From Paludibacter sp. 47-17 (GTDB taxonomy: Bacteria > Bacteroidota > Bacteroidia > Bacteroidales > Paludibacteraceae): a stretch of 64,000 nt of DNA. The stretch is taken from positions 310,001 to 374,000 of the forward strand of contig MKVT01000013.1 in the NCBI GenBank assembly GCA_001898935.1. Direction: 5' to 3'. Positions 1-9,776 of the stretch are shown here, one piece after another. Each line of letters starts with the position of its first letter. Within the stretch, counting starts at the first letter, position 1. The notes beneath the pieces were generated by a model, which did no database searches, was not told the origin of the DNA, and saw nothing but the letters and a program-made list of their open reading frames with translations. The translations under genes were made by a program, and so were the position numbers.

Positions 1-1599
1 GGGCGGGCCCAGGGCGATTTCCGGATTGCAGGACCTACAAAAGCCTTGCGGTTCTCGGGCGATCTGATGGTAAACAGCGGACAGGTAACGGTGGATATAT
101 TACAAACCACCTACCGGTTCAACGACCGCGTAATACTTACACCCTACAATATAGCCCTGAATTCGCTTACCATGTATGATGAAGAACGAAACAGGGCCCG
201 GATCAACGGAAATATACGTCACGACGGCAGTTTCGACAATATGGAATACGATGTACGCATACTTACCGACAATCTGATGGTGATGAACACCACTTCGCAG
301 GACGACGACTTTTTTTACGGGAAAGCTTACGCGAGCGGACAAGCCCGGATTTTCGGCGATTTCTCGGAAACCAATATTGTGGTGAACGGGGTGTCGCGCC
401 CCAAAACGAAATGTTACTTGTCGATGGCCAGCACCTCGTCGGTTCTGGAAGGCGATTTCATCCGGTTCGAGAAAAAACAGACCAACGAGATCTACAATCC
501 GGTCGAAAACGAAGAAAAACGACGTGCGTTTACCGACGAAACACCTTTCAACGTAAAAACCGACATCCAGCTGGAACTCACTCCGGAAGCCGAGATCGAA
601 ATCCTGGTCGATCCCCGGGCGGGCGACAAGATTACCGGAAGAGGCAGAGGAAATCTGCGCATCCGATTCGACACCTTTTCGGATGTGGAGTTATTTGGAA
701 CCGTGGAAATGGATCAGGGGAATTACCTCTTTACGCTGCAAACGGTGATTCGAAAGGAATTCCGTATCAACCAGGGAAGTACAATCTCCTGGACTGGCGA
801 TCCGTTTGAAGCACAAGTAAACATCAATGGTTACTACCCGCTTACGGCCTCGCTCACCGACCTTATCGAGCCCGGCGAACTGCAGCAGATTACTTCGCGC
901 TCCACCGTACCGGTCCATTGCTTGTTGTACCTTACCGATGACCTCATGTCGCCCACCATCCGTTTTGGCATCGACCTGCCTTCGAGCGACGAGAGCGTGA
1001 AAAGCAGGGTTACCAACATCGTAAATACCGAAGAAATGATGAACCGGCAGATTTTGTACCTGCTGTTGTTTCATAAGTTTTTCACGCCCGACTATATGCG
1101 TACTACAGCTGCAGTCGGTGTAAACGAAGGCTTATCGTTTGCCACGGCAACCTTTAGCGCCCAGGTCAACAACTGGATACAAAGCACCCTGAATACGAAT
1201 GTGTTTTCGATCGGTGTCGACTGGCAAAAAACCAATGCCGAATCGGACGAAGTAAAAGCACAGATTCTGATTCAGCCCAACAACCGGCTGGTAATCAACG
1301 GCAATATCGGTTACCGCAACGATAATATCAGCGAAAATAAGTTTATCGGCGATTTCGACCTGGAATATAAACTGATCGAGTCGGGGAAACTCCGTTTTAC
1401 AGCCTACAATCACACGATCGACAGGGCTCAGTTGCGCGAGGCGAAAACTACACAGGGAGTGGGTTTGATTTACCGGGAAGATTTTAACAACGTGCGTGAA
1501 ATGTTTGAATACTACTGGGATAAAGTGAAGAAGGTATTTAAAAAACAGGACGAACAGGCGAAAAGGAAAGCGGCGCCGGCGGAAACATCAGCCAACTAA
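1..1599 (+). CDS. Translocation/assembly module TamB-like protein (DUF490 C-terminal), 5' truncated by window start
   Basis: Frame is open from base 1 (GRAQGDFRIAGPTKALRFSGD...). C-terminal beta-rich TamB-like sequence (GRGNLRIRFDTFSDVELFGTVEMDQGNYLFTLQ...). Confidence 0.8.
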   Translation, partial: GRAQGDFRIAGPTKALRFSGDLMVNSGQVTVDILQTTYRFNDRVILTPYNIALNSLTMYDEERNRARINGNIRHDGSFDNMEYDVRILTDNLMVMNTTSQDDDFFYGKAYASGQARIFGDFSETNIVVNGVSRPKTKCYLSMASTSSVLEGDFIRFEKKQTNEIYNPVENEEKRRAFTDETPFNVKTDIQLELTPEAEIEILVDPRAGDKITGRGRGNLRIRFDTFSDVELFGTVEMDQGNYLFTLQTVIRKEFRINQGSTISWTGDPFEAQVNINGYYPLTASLTDLIEPGELQQITSRSTVPVHCLLYLTDDLMSPTIRFGIDLPSSDESVKSRVTNIVNTEEMMNRQILYLLLFHKFFTPDYMRTTAAVGVNEGLSFATATFSAQVNNWIQSTLNTNVFSIGVDWQKTNAESDEVKAQILIQPNNRLVINGNIGYRNDNISENKFIGDFDLEYKLIESGKLRFTAYNHTIDRAQLREAKTTQGVGLIYREDFNNVREMFEYYWDKVKKVFKKQDEQAKRKAAPAETSAN

Positions 1600-1702
1600 A
1601 ACCCTAACTAATTCTTAAGTAAAAAAAAGAGGCTGTCTCAACATAGAAATTAAGTCTCTGAGAATTGAATATTCAGATTTGTTCCCGGATAGGTATCCGA
1701 AT

Positions 1703-1743
1703 AAAAAAAGGGTGAAATCACCTTGTGATACACCCTCTTTTTT
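1703..1743. terminator. Bidirectional intrinsic terminator between tamB-like and rpmE2
   Basis: AAAAAAAGGGTG..ATCAC ctt GTGAT..CACCCTCTTTTTT hairpin with A-run and T-run on either side, between convergent genes. Confidence 0.75.
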
Positions 1744-1764
1744 ACATCGCTCCGACGAAGCAGA

Positions 1765-2022
1765 TTATTTTTTCTCCATACGCTTTGCGTAACGGTTCAT
1801 AAACTTATCAACGCGACCTGCAGTATCCACCAGTTTCGACTTACCGGTATAGAAAGGATGTGACGAGCTCGAGATTTCAAGTTTAACAATCGGATAGGAA
1901 ACACCATCGATGTCAATGGTTTCCTTTGTGTTCACTGTTGAACGAGAGAAAAACGTATCGCCGTTCGACATGTCTTTAAACACAACTACGCGATAGCTTT
2001 CTGGGTGAATTCCACTTTTCAT
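1765..2022 (-). CDS. rpmE2: 50S ribosomal protein L31 type B
   Basis: [30 protein letters not shown]...[28 protein letters not shown] is characteristic of L31. Confidence 0.95.
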   Translation of the reverse strand: MKSGIHPESYRVVVFKDMSNGDTFFSRSTVNTKETIDIDGVSYPIVKLEISSSSHPFYTGKSKLVDTAGRVDKFMNRYAKRMEKK

Positions 2023-2101
2023 ATCTTATTCTTATTTTATATTTTCGTGCACTTACATTTGGGCTTGCAAAAGTACAATAATTTATTGAAATAAAAAACA
2101 T

Positions 2102-2845
2102 TCAGTCTAAAAAAATATTCTCCGGATACTGCACATCGGTCAGATAAAGCCCATGCGCCGGCATCGACACACCGGCTTTACAGCGATTCCGGGCTTCGAC
2201 CACCCCTTTCAGATCGTCGATCGACATCCTGCCATATCCAACTTCCAGCAAAGTGCCTACTACCGAACGCACCATATTTCTCAAAAAACGATCGGCGCCG
2301 ATCACAAATACCCATCCGCCGGACCGTGGTTCCCACGCTGCCCGGATTAATTTACAATTGTTGGTTTTCACATCGGTATGCAACTTACTGAAGCTCGTGA
2401 AATCGCGGTACTCCATCAGTACCGTGGCGGCCTGATTCATCAATCCGAAATCGGGCTCTCGATACAAACGCACCGAACGTTTCTCACTAAACACGTCCTT
2501 CCCGGTATGAACATGATACTCGTAATAACGGGCCGAGGCATCGAACCGGGCATGCGCATCGGGCAATACCTGCCTGACGCGATGCACGGCAATATCGTTG
2601 GGCAAAAGGCTGTTCATGCGTTGCAGAAAGTCGTCGTGCAACCCGCAATCAGTATCAAAATGTGCTACCATCAACCGGGCGTGAACTCCCGAGTCGGTGC
2701 GTCCGGCCCCTGTAACTGGTACCGGGCGGCGCAATAAAATCGCGAGCGACCGCTCCAGCACCTCCTGAACCGAAATCCCGTTGGGCTGTACCTGCCAGCC
2801 ATGATAAGCTGTACCGTTGTACGACAAATAAAGAAACCAGCGCAT
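2102..2845 (-). CDS. truA: tRNA pseudouridine(38-40) synthase TruA
   Basis: YNGTAYHGWQVQPNGISVQEVLE...GAGRTDSGVHA...RFLRNMVRSVVGTLLEVG motifs. Confidence 0.95.
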   Translation of the reverse strand: MRWFLYLSYNGTAYHGWQVQPNGISVQEVLERSLAILLRRPVPVTGAGRTDSGVHARLMVAHFDTDCGLHDDFLQRMNSLLPNDIAVHRVRQVLPDAHARFDASARYYEYHVHTGKDVFSEKRSVRLYREPDFGLMNQAATVLMEYRDFTSFSKLHTDVKTNNCKLIRAAWEPRSGGWVFVIGADRFLRNMVRSVVGTLLEVGYGRMSIDDLKGVVEARNRCKAGVSMPAHGLYLTDVQYPENIFLD

Positions 2846-2869
2846 AACAATGAAGCCTTAAAGTTTCGG

Positions 2870-2877
2870 CAAAGATA
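2870..2877 (-). promoter_or_regulatory. Bacteroidetes -7 element for truA
   Basis: CAAAGATA on + = TATCTTTG (TAnnTTTG) on -, just upstream of the truA start. Confidence 0.6.
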
Positions 2878-2923
2878 GTGATTTCTTAAAAATTGAAGAA
2901 TCGCACGATACGATTGCTGTTTC

Positions 2924-2944
2924 TAAATTATTTTATTAATTTTA
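2924..2944 (+). promoter_or_regulatory. AT-rich quasi-palindromic element upstream of GH109 gene
   Basis: TAAATTATTTTATTAATTTTA; shares AAATTATTTTAwTAATT with the elements at 5455-5484 and 24560-24590. Confidence 0.4.
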
Positions 2945-2985
2945 CAGCCGAAACTAAATTAACAACCAATTCACATCCTCTGTTT

Positions 2986-4362
2986 ATGAAACGACTTTTT
3001 TTTATGGTACTGGTAGCCCTGCTACTGCCTCAACTCAATGAAGTGGAAGCTTCGAAAGGAACCGGAAAACAAAATCCAATTGTTGTAAAATCGCCTAAAA
3101 GAGCAAAAGGACAAACCGATGTAATCGAACTTCGCGCAGCTCCTATCGACACCGTACGGGTTGCCTTTATCGGACTCGGCAACCGCGGCGTAGGCGCCGT
3201 GCACCGGTTCACGTTCATCCCTACTGCAAAAATCACCGTATTGTGCGACGTCAATCCCGATTACGTCAAACGCTCGGTCGACTACCTGACCAACAAGGGG
3301 ATACCCGCTCCTGCTACCTATACGGGTGCCGACGACTGGAAAAAAGTATGCGAACGCGAAGATGTCGATCTGGTGTATGTATGTACGCACTGGGATTTGC
3401 ACCATCCTATCGGGGTGTATGCCATGAAACAGGGAAAACACGTGGCACTGGAACTGCCCGCCGGACTCACCATGGAAGAAATCTGGGACCTGGTGGACAC
3501 TTCGGAAAAAACCCGTCAGCACTGCATGATGCTCGAGAACTGCAATTACGACTTCTTCGAGATGGCCACACTCAACATGGCCCAGAAAGGCCTGTTCGGT
3601 GAAATCGTTCACGCCGAAGGTGCTTACATACACGACCTGCGCGACCTCAACTTCAGCGAAACCTACTATTGGAACAAATGGAGACTGAAAGCCAACGCCA
3701 CAGAAGAAGGAAACCTTTATCCTACTCACGGCCTGGGCCCGATCGCCCATGCGATGAACATTCACCGCGGCGACAAAATGAACTACCTGGTAACCGTTTC
3801 GTCGGATCAATTCGGAATGACAGAATACGCCAAAAAGAAGTTTGGCGAAAATTCGCCTCAGGCCAAAGCCGAATATAAACACGGCGACATCAACACCACG
3901 CTCGTCAAAACCGAGAAAGGAAAAACAATGATGATTCAGCACGACGTTACCAGCCCCCGCCCCTACAGCCGCCATCATGTTTTAAGCGGAACCAAGGGAT
4001 TTGCACAGAAATATCCTGTACGCGGACTGGCATTCGATCCCAATGCGCACGGTTTCCTGAGCAACGAAAAAATGGAAGCCATGCTGAAAGAATACGAACA
4101 TCCCATTGTTCAAGAAGTGGGCGAACTGGCCCGTAAAGTGGGTGGACATGGCGGAATGGACTTTATCATGGATTATCGCCTGGTGTACTGCCTCAACAAC
4201 GGCCTGCCGCTCGATCAGGACGTGTACGATGCCGCCGAATGGTCGTGCCTTGTGCCGCTCACGAAACTGTCGGTTCAAAACGGCGGCCGCCCGGTTCAGA
4301 TACCCGACTTCACCCGTGGAGCCTGGAACAAAGTAAACACAGTCACTTACTACACAAAATAA
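2986..4362 (+). CDS. Gfo/Idh/MocA family, GH109-type glycosidase (alpha-N-acetylgalactosaminidase-like)
   Basis: Start at the internal ATG with signal peptide (MKRLFFMVLVALLLPQ). Rossmann motif VAFIGLGNRGVGAVHRF, then GKHVALELPAG and HGLGPIAHAMNIHRGDKM. Confidence 0.85.
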   Translation: MKRLFFMVLVALLLPQLNEVEASKGTGKQNPIVVKSPKRAKGQTDVIELRAAPIDTVRVAFIGLGNRGVGAVHRFTFIPTAKITVLCDVNPDYVKRSVDYLTNKGIPAPATYTGADDWKKVCEREDVDLVYVCTHWDLHHPIGVYAMKQGKHVALELPAGLTMEEIWDLVDTSEKTRQHCMMLENCNYDFFEMATLNMAQKGLFGEIVHAEGAYIHDLRDLNFSETYYWNKWRLKANATEEGNLYPTHGLGPIAHAMNIHRGDKMNYLVTVSSDQFGMTEYAKKKFGENSPQAKAEYKHGDINTTLVKTEKGKTMMIQHDVTSPRPYSRHHVLSGTKGFAQKYPVRGLAFDPNAHGFLSNEKMEAMLKEYEHPIVQEVGELARKVGGHGGMDFIMDYRLVYCLNNGLPLDQDVYDAAEWSCLVPLTKLSVQNGGRPVQIPDFTRGAWNKVNTVTYYTK

Positions 4363-4373
4363 CACCCGAAAGC

Positions 4374-4410
4374 AAATGCCCGGTCACGCTTCAATGCAAA
4401 CCGGGCATTT
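4374..4410 (+). terminator. Intrinsic terminator-like hairpin after GH109 gene
   Basis: AAATGCCCGGT cacgcttcaatgcaa ACCGGGCATTT, perfect 11-bp arms. Confidence 0.7.
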
Positions 4411-4430
4411 ATATATCTCCCCCATAAAAA

Positions 4431-4495
4431 AAGGCCGGAAAACCACCTTTCAACAACCAGGCAATATCCTGGTCGAAAGACAGTTTTCCGGTCTT
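4431..4495 (-). terminator. Terminator-like structure after the nanA-like gene
   Basis: AAGGCCGGAAAAC...GTTTTCCGGTCTT (one G:T) with inner CCAGG/CCTGG stem; A-run on + gives U-run on -. Confidence 0.6.
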
Positions 4496-4510
4496 GCTTT
4501 TATTGCTCGT

Positions 4511-5437
4511 TCAAAACCGGTTACAACGCTCAAAAAAATTGATAGCCTCCAGTTCTTTTTTCATGGAAGCTTCTTCGGCATCGGTCATATTCTGAAACGG
4601 AGTGCGGTTTTTACCCAAATCGAGCCCAATTAATTTCATAATGCGCTTCCCGCCCACGATATTACCACGGTAATTCACAATCACATTAATCACATCCTGC
4701 GAAAAGTTCTGCAATTCGCGCGCCGTCGCCAGATCGCCTTCGGCCCAGGCCTTACCAATACCAACCAGAGCCCTGCCGTTATAATTGGTCGTGCCGCCGA
4801 TTCCACCCTGCGCACCACCCATCACAAGAGCCGAAAGAATGGTCTCGTCCTGACCATGAAGCATATCGAACTTCCCGCCGGCATACTTCATACATTGATT
4901 GTATTCGTACAAACTCTCGTAAGTATACTTAATACCGGCAAAATTCGGTATACGGCCATCGACAGCCTTCAGAAAAGGCAACATGGGCAGAAAAACACCA
5001 CTTAATGCCGGAATATGATAAAAATAAAACGGCAACCCGGGAGCACCCTCGGCAATCTCTTCACAATACTTGACCAACTCCTCGACACGGCCGGCCTTCG
5101 GAAACGGACTCGCCATCGCTCCTACTCCCCAGGCCCCTATCTGCTGAGCATGCCCGGCCAGCTTCCGGCTCGACTTCACACAGGTAGCACCCACATGCAC
5201 GATCACCTTAAAACCGGCAGGCGAAACCCGCACCCATTCCTCGGCAAGCAGCATGCGTTCCTCTTCGGTGAGCATATACCCCTCGCCGCTGGAACCGTTT
5301 ATAAACACACCCTGCAATCCGTTCTTCTGCAACATCGCCGCATAGGCAGCGATAGGCTTTAAATTCACTTCTCCCCGCTCGTCGAACGGCGTAAAAGGAG
5401 CATTAATCAATCCTTTAATCTTTTCCATATCTCTCAT
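4511..5437 (-). CDS. nanA: N-acetylneuraminate lyase / dihydrodipicolinate synthase family protein
   Basis: GLINAPFTPFDERGEVNL, GVFINGSSGEGYMLTEEER, FYFYHIPALSG, FAGIKYTYESLYEY: DHDPS/NAL family, NAL-like. Start could be 5437 or 5428. Confidence 0.85.
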   Translation of the reverse strand: MRDMEKIKGLINAPFTPFDERGEVNLKPIAAYAAMLQKNGLQGVFINGSSGEGYMLTEEERMLLAEEWVRVSPAGFKVIVHVGATCVKSSRKLAGHAQQIGAWGVGAMASPFPKAGRVEELVKYCEEIAEGAPGLPFYFYHIPALSGVFLPMLPFLKAVDGRIPNFAGIKYTYESLYEYNQCMKYAGGKFDMLHGQDETILSALVMGGAQGGIGGTTNYNGRALVGIGKAWAEGDLATARELQNFSQDVINVIVNYRGNIVGGKRIMKLIGLDLGKNRTPFQNMTDAEEASMKKELEAINFFERCNRF

Positions 5438-5454
5438 GGTATTTAATAATCGTA

Positions 5455-5484
5455 CAAATATAAATAAATTATTTTAATAATTAT
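5455..5484 (-). promoter_or_regulatory. Promoter/operator of the nanA-like gene
   Basis: CAAATATAAATAAATTATTTTAATAATTA. On the - strand TATATTTG (-7), preceded by the perfect palindrome AATTATT-TT-AATAATT (5467-5482). Confidence 0.45.
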
Positions 5485-5501
5485 CCGTTCGATAAAAAAT
5501 T

Positions 5502-7745
5502 TTATCTAAATCGATCCGAGACCTGAAAATTCAACTTCCCCGCTTTCAGCAGCTCCTGATGAGTAATACGGAACTCCTTCACCGTACGTGAACCCACCTT
5601 CACCGCAGTCGTATAGGGATTGGCGCTTGCACTGGCCGACGTTTCGATCACCAGCTTATCGCGCCCGTGCACCCCGGGATCGAGTCGGATCTCGATCCTG
5701 TCGAAGACCGGAGTAGTCAAGGTATACTCGGCAACTCCCGGCACATCGGGATAAAAACCCATCATACTGAACACCGCCCAGGCCGACATCGTTCCGGTGT
5801 CGTCGTTACCCGGTATGCCTTTGGGCTTATTTTTATAGTGCCGATCCAGCAACCGCCGCACCTCCTTTTGCGTTCGCCAGGCTTCATCGGGAAAATAGCT
5901 AAAAAGATAAGGATATGCTATATCGGGCTCATTGGCCGGATCGTAACGATCCAGATCGAACACCGACTGCAATTGAGCCACAAAAGCCTTTTTCCCTCCC
6001 ATCAACCGGGTCAGGCCTTTCACATCGTGAGGCACATAAAAGGTATAGTTCCATGCATTACCCTCGTGAAAACCCGGGCTCGGCTCAAAATTTTCACCTT
6101 GCATCGGATTAAATGGCGAATAAAACTTCCCGTCGGGCAATCGCGGTCGCAATGTACCGTATTCGGCACTATAATAATGCCGATAGCCCAGCGAACGTTT
6201 ATAGAACAATCCGGCATCGTTTTTTTTGCCCAACTGCCCGGCCAGAGTCGAAAGGGCAAAATCGGCAATATAATATTCCAGCGCATGCGACACCGAATTA
6301 TCGTATTGCTCTCGTAAAGGAATATAACCCAGCTGCATATAATCGTCGTTATCGGGACGCAGCAAATTCTGACTTCCCGGCAAGGTAGCCGATTTATACA
6401 TAGCCTCATAGGCCAGGTGAATATCGAAATCGCGTAAGCCCTTCATCCAGCTATCCACGATCACAGGGATGGAAGGATCGCCCTCCATGGTCAGCGTTTC
6501 GCGGCCATACAGCTCCCATTTGGGCAACCAGCCATGTTCGCGGTACATATCGAGCATCGAGCGAATCATATCGATTTGCCGTTCGGGATATACCAGGGTC
6601 ATGAGCTGATGCACATTGCGGTAGGTATCCCACAACGAAAACACAGTATAGCGGTTTCGTGAAGTTGTTTTAATTTCGTGACTTTCCATGGCCGGATATT
6701 CACCATTCACATCCTGCAAAATATTCGGATGTATGAGCGTATGGTACAAGGCGGTATAAAACACTGCTTTTTGATCGCCGGTACCTCCTTCTACTTTTAT
6801 ACGCGACAACAAGGTGTTCCACTCCTCACGACTTTCCGTGCGAATCTGATCAAAATTTTTATCGAGCTGTTCGGCAATCAGGTTCAGACGGGCATTTTCG
6901 ACACTCACGAACGAAACTCCCAGACTCACCTCTACGGCTTCTCCCTCCCGGGTATCGAACGACAACCAAACACCCACATCATCGCCACTCATCTCCTTTC
7001 GGTACGAAGTGTACAATTTATATTTACCGGCTGTTGTATCCCACTGGGCCTCGACTCCCATCGGACGCATCTTTTTCCAGAAGCCCGACGACGAAGGGAC
7101 CTTATGTACCTTCATCACAAAATAAACCGGGAAGACTGCCTGCGGAGCATAACAAAATCCACCCAATAATTTCGAACCCTCAATTTCGTTCTCCCCTACA
7201 AACCGCACCGTAGCTCCTGTTTCGTTGGTAAGACCTTCGCCCAGATTCAGCAAAATATTGGAATGCCCCCTCGGAAAGGTAAAACGCGCCCTGCCTGTGC
7301 GGAGCGTAGAGGTGACCTCGGCCAGCACATTGTATTTCGACAACCGTACCGAATAATATCCCGGACCGGCTTGTTCGTCGGCATACAGCGAACCGTATTC
7401 CCTATAATCAGGATTCACTCCGCCCGTAGTAGGCATCAGCAACAAAGAGCCCAGGTCGGGGCAGCCTACTCCACTCAGGTTCACATGCGAAAAACCCGTC
7501 AGGAACTTATTGGTGTGATCATAAGGCGTCGACCACCATTGCCGGTCCTTGTCAAACCGGTTCAGATCGGACCCCATCACATTGAAGGGTACCACCGACA
7601 TCAATCCGTTGGGACGAACCGCTCCGGGATGCGTGGTGCCGTAATTAGTGGTACCGATAAAAGGGTTGACATAATCGACCGGTTCCTGTGCCGCCAGCAC
7701 TTGTACTGCAAGCAGCGCCACCAGGCAGGATAATTGTATTTTCAT
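5502..7745 (-). CDS. GH92 family glycosyl hydrolase (alpha-mannosidase-like)
   Basis: DYVNPFIGTTNYGTTHPGAVRPNGLMSVVPFN, TVFSLWDTYRNVHQLMTL, EGNAWNYTFYVPHDVKGL, GNDDTGTMSAWAVFSMMGFYPDVPG; signal peptide. Confidence 0.93.
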   Translation of the reverse strand: MKIQLSCLVALLAVQVLAAQEPVDYVNPFIGTTNYGTTHPGAVRPNGLMSVVPFNVMGSDLNRFDKDRQWWSTPYDHTNKFLTGFSHVNLSGVGCPDLGSLLLMPTTGGVNPDYREYGSLYADEQAGPGYYSVRLSKYNVLAEVTSTLRTGRARFTFPRGHSNILLNLGEGLTNETGATVRFVGENEIEGSKLLGGFCYAPQAVFPVYFVMKVHKVPSSSGFWKKMRPMGVEAQWDTTAGKYKLYTSYRKEMSGDDVGVWLSFDTREGEAVEVSLGVSFVSVENARLNLIAEQLDKNFDQIRTESREEWNTLLSRIKVEGGTGDQKAVFYTALYHTLIHPNILQDVNGEYPAMESHEIKTTSRNRYTVFSLWDTYRNVHQLMTLVYPERQIDMIRSMLDMYREHGWLPKWELYGRETLTMEGDPSIPVIVDSWMKGLRDFDIHLAYEAMYKSATLPGSQNLLRPDNDDYMQLGYIPLREQYDNSVSHALEYYIADFALSTLAGQLGKKNDAGLFYKRSLGYRHYYSAEYGTLRPRLPDGKFYSPFNPMQGENFEPSPGFHEGNAWNYTFYVPHDVKGLTRLMGGKKAFVAQLQSVFDLDRYDPANEPDIAYPYLFSYFPDEAWRTQKEVRRLLDRHYKNKPKGIPGNDDTGTMSAWAVFSMMGFYPDVPGVAEYTLTTPVFDRIEIRLDPGVHGRDKLVIETSASASANPYTTAVKVGSRTVKEFRITHQELLKAGKLNFQVSDRFR

Positions 7746-7798
7746 ATTTTCGTTTCTAAATAAGTACGTACCAAAACCGCATCAGTTCCTCTCGATGC

Positions 7799-9775
7799 TT
7801 ACTCGACAATCACTTCATCGGTAAAAATCCAGCCTCCCAATTCCTTGCTGCTTTGTGCCGAAATTTTCACAAACCGGGCTCTCGCCCGTCCCTTCCATTC
7901 ACAGGTACGGAAAGCAACCGCCCCGGTTTTCACCACCTCGAACTGTTGATGGTATAGCCTGGTATAGCTTTCGCCATCCTCCGATATTTCCACTGTGAAA
8001 CCGGCAGGCAGATACACTTCGGCTCCCTCGCTCTGGATAAAATCAAGCGCGACCGACTTCAATCGCGTGACTTGATCGAGATCGATCACCAACTCCAACC
8101 GGCGCGGCGAAATAAATCCCTGCCACCGTCCGTCGCCGTAGGTCCAGCCACCCCGCCAACCGTCGGTCAGCGCACTGTCGCCACCGGCAGCATACACCTT
8201 CGCGTACGGAGCCAGGTAAGCTACCCGCTTTCCAAGCGCCTTATGGCTCACCCTCGACTTAGCCGCAGGCCGGTTTCCCAGCTCATTCTTCAGCTCAAAC
8301 GGACGATAAGCCATCGCCTTCAGGTAATCCACTTCACGCAAAGCAGCCTTGCGAAACAACGAATACGATTTATTTTCCGCTTTCGACCAGCCAATTTCGG
8401 AAAGCGCCATCGCCCTGGGCCAAAGCATGGTTTCGGCATGAGCTTCGGCCGACACATACTCGGTCCATAAATTGGCCTGCACACCCAGCATCGAATCGCG
8501 ATCCACCCGGTGAGCGACGGTACCAAAGGGTTCGTAGGAGTAAATCTTTTCCAGCGGCGTAAATCCGCCAATAGCTTCAGGCTGCGTATGAGGTGCGTCC
8601 TGATAAGCATCGAGGTAACAATATTCACCGGGCGACATTATAGCTGCGTGCTGTCCGGTGAGCAGGGCAGCAGCACCTCCTCCCTCTCCCCGCCACGACA
8701 TCACCGTTGCACCAGCCGGTATGCCGCCTTCAATTATCTCGTCCCAACCGAGCAACCTGCGGCCATTCTGCCGCAAAAAGCTTCCCACCTGGGATACAAA
8801 CCAGCTTTGTAGTTCTTTTTCGTTGTGTAAACCATGATCGTGTATGCGCGCCTGGCAATCCGCACATTTCTCCCACGACGATTTATTCGCCTCATCGCCA
8901 CCAATATGAATAAAACGGGAAGGAAACAAGTCCATCACTTCGGTCAATACATTTTTAATAAATGCCAGCGTAGTGTCCTTCCCCGGGCAAAACTCGCCAT
9001 GATGGTAAGGCATGCCGGTACACGAAAGCTCGGGATATACCGCCAGCACCTCCTCCGAATGTCCCGGCATTTCAATTTCAGGAATAATGGTGATATGCCG
9101 TTCGGCAGCGTACCGGATAATCTCACGCATATCATCCTTGCTGTAAAACCCTCCTTGCGCTCCGGGAGTATCGCGATGCAGGTAGTTACGGTCGCCGTTC
9201 CACCAGGGCTTCCACTCCCGGTGTGTTCGCCAGGCAGCCACCTCGGTAAGCAGCGGATAACGGTCGATCTGCAACCTCCATCCGGCCGCATCGGTAAGAT
9301 GCAAATGCAAGGTATTCAACTTATACCGGGCCATGGCATCGAGTTGTTTCAGAATAAAGGCCTTCGGATAAAAATGACGCGACACATCCAGCATCAATCC
9401 ACGGTAAGCAAAACGCGGACTATCGGCAATTCGAACCGAAGGAATGCGCATCACTCCCGACCTCGACACCTTCATGAGCTGAGCAAGCGTCTGCAGTCCA
9501 TAAAAATGACCCTTCTCATGACGGGCTTCCACCCGAATACCTGCAGGACTTACCTCCAGCCGGTAACTCTCGTCCGACGGAAACCTCATCCGGTCCGGAG
9601 AGACAACCACCTCCACCTGTTCCCGCAGCCAAACTTCCGGAGCGCCGTGTATTGCGGCTTTATACTCTCCCTTACGCCATTCCACAGAAGCCGGAACCGG
9701 GATTATGCGCACACGCTCCCGGGCACAAACCCACGAAAACTGTCCCACCAATACGATGATCATCAATATTCTCAT
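7799..9775 (-). CDS. GH20 family beta-N-acetylhexosaminidase
   Basis: RGLMLDVSRHFYPKAFI, LNTLHLHLTDAAGWRLQI, PEIEMPGHSEEVLAVYPELSC, IHIGGDEANKSSWEKC. Confidence 0.93.
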   Translation of the reverse strand: MRILMIIVLVGQFSWVCARERVRIIPVPASVEWRKGEYKAAIHGAPEVWLREQVEVVVSPDRMRFPSDESYRLEVSPAGIRVEARHEKGHFYGLQTLAQLMKVSRSGVMRIPSVRIADSPRFAYRGLMLDVSRHFYPKAFILKQLDAMARYKLNTLHLHLTDAAGWRLQIDRYPLLTEVAAWRTHREWKPWWNGDRNYLHRDTPGAQGGFYSKDDMREIIRYAAERHITIIPEIEMPGHSEEVLAVYPELSCTGMPYHHGEFCPGKDTTLAFIKNVLTEVMDLFPSRFIHIGGDEANKSSWEKCADCQARIHDHGLHNEKELQSWFVSQVGSFLRQNGRRLLGWDEIIEGGIPAGATVMSWRGEGGGAAALLTGQHAAIMSPGEYCYLDAYQDAPHTQPEAIGGFTPLEKIYSYEPFGTVAHRVDRDSMLGVQANLWTEYVSAEAHAETMLWPRAMALSEIGWSKAENKSYSLFRKAALREVDYLKAMAYRPFELKNELGNRPAAKSRVSHKALGKRVAYLAPYAKVYAAGGDSALTDGWRGGWTYGDGRWQGFISPRRLELVIDLDQVTRLKSVALDFIQSEGAEVYLPAGFTVEISEDGESYTRLYHQQFEVVKTGAVAFRTCEWKGRARARFVKISAQSSKELGGWIFTDEVIVE

Positions 9776-9776
9776 A

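Noticed and set aside
2893-2985. N-terminal extension of the GH109 ORF (MKNRTIRLLFLNYFINF...)
   Set aside because: Overlaps the promoter-like AT-rich element; the internal ATG at 2986 gives a proper signal peptide.
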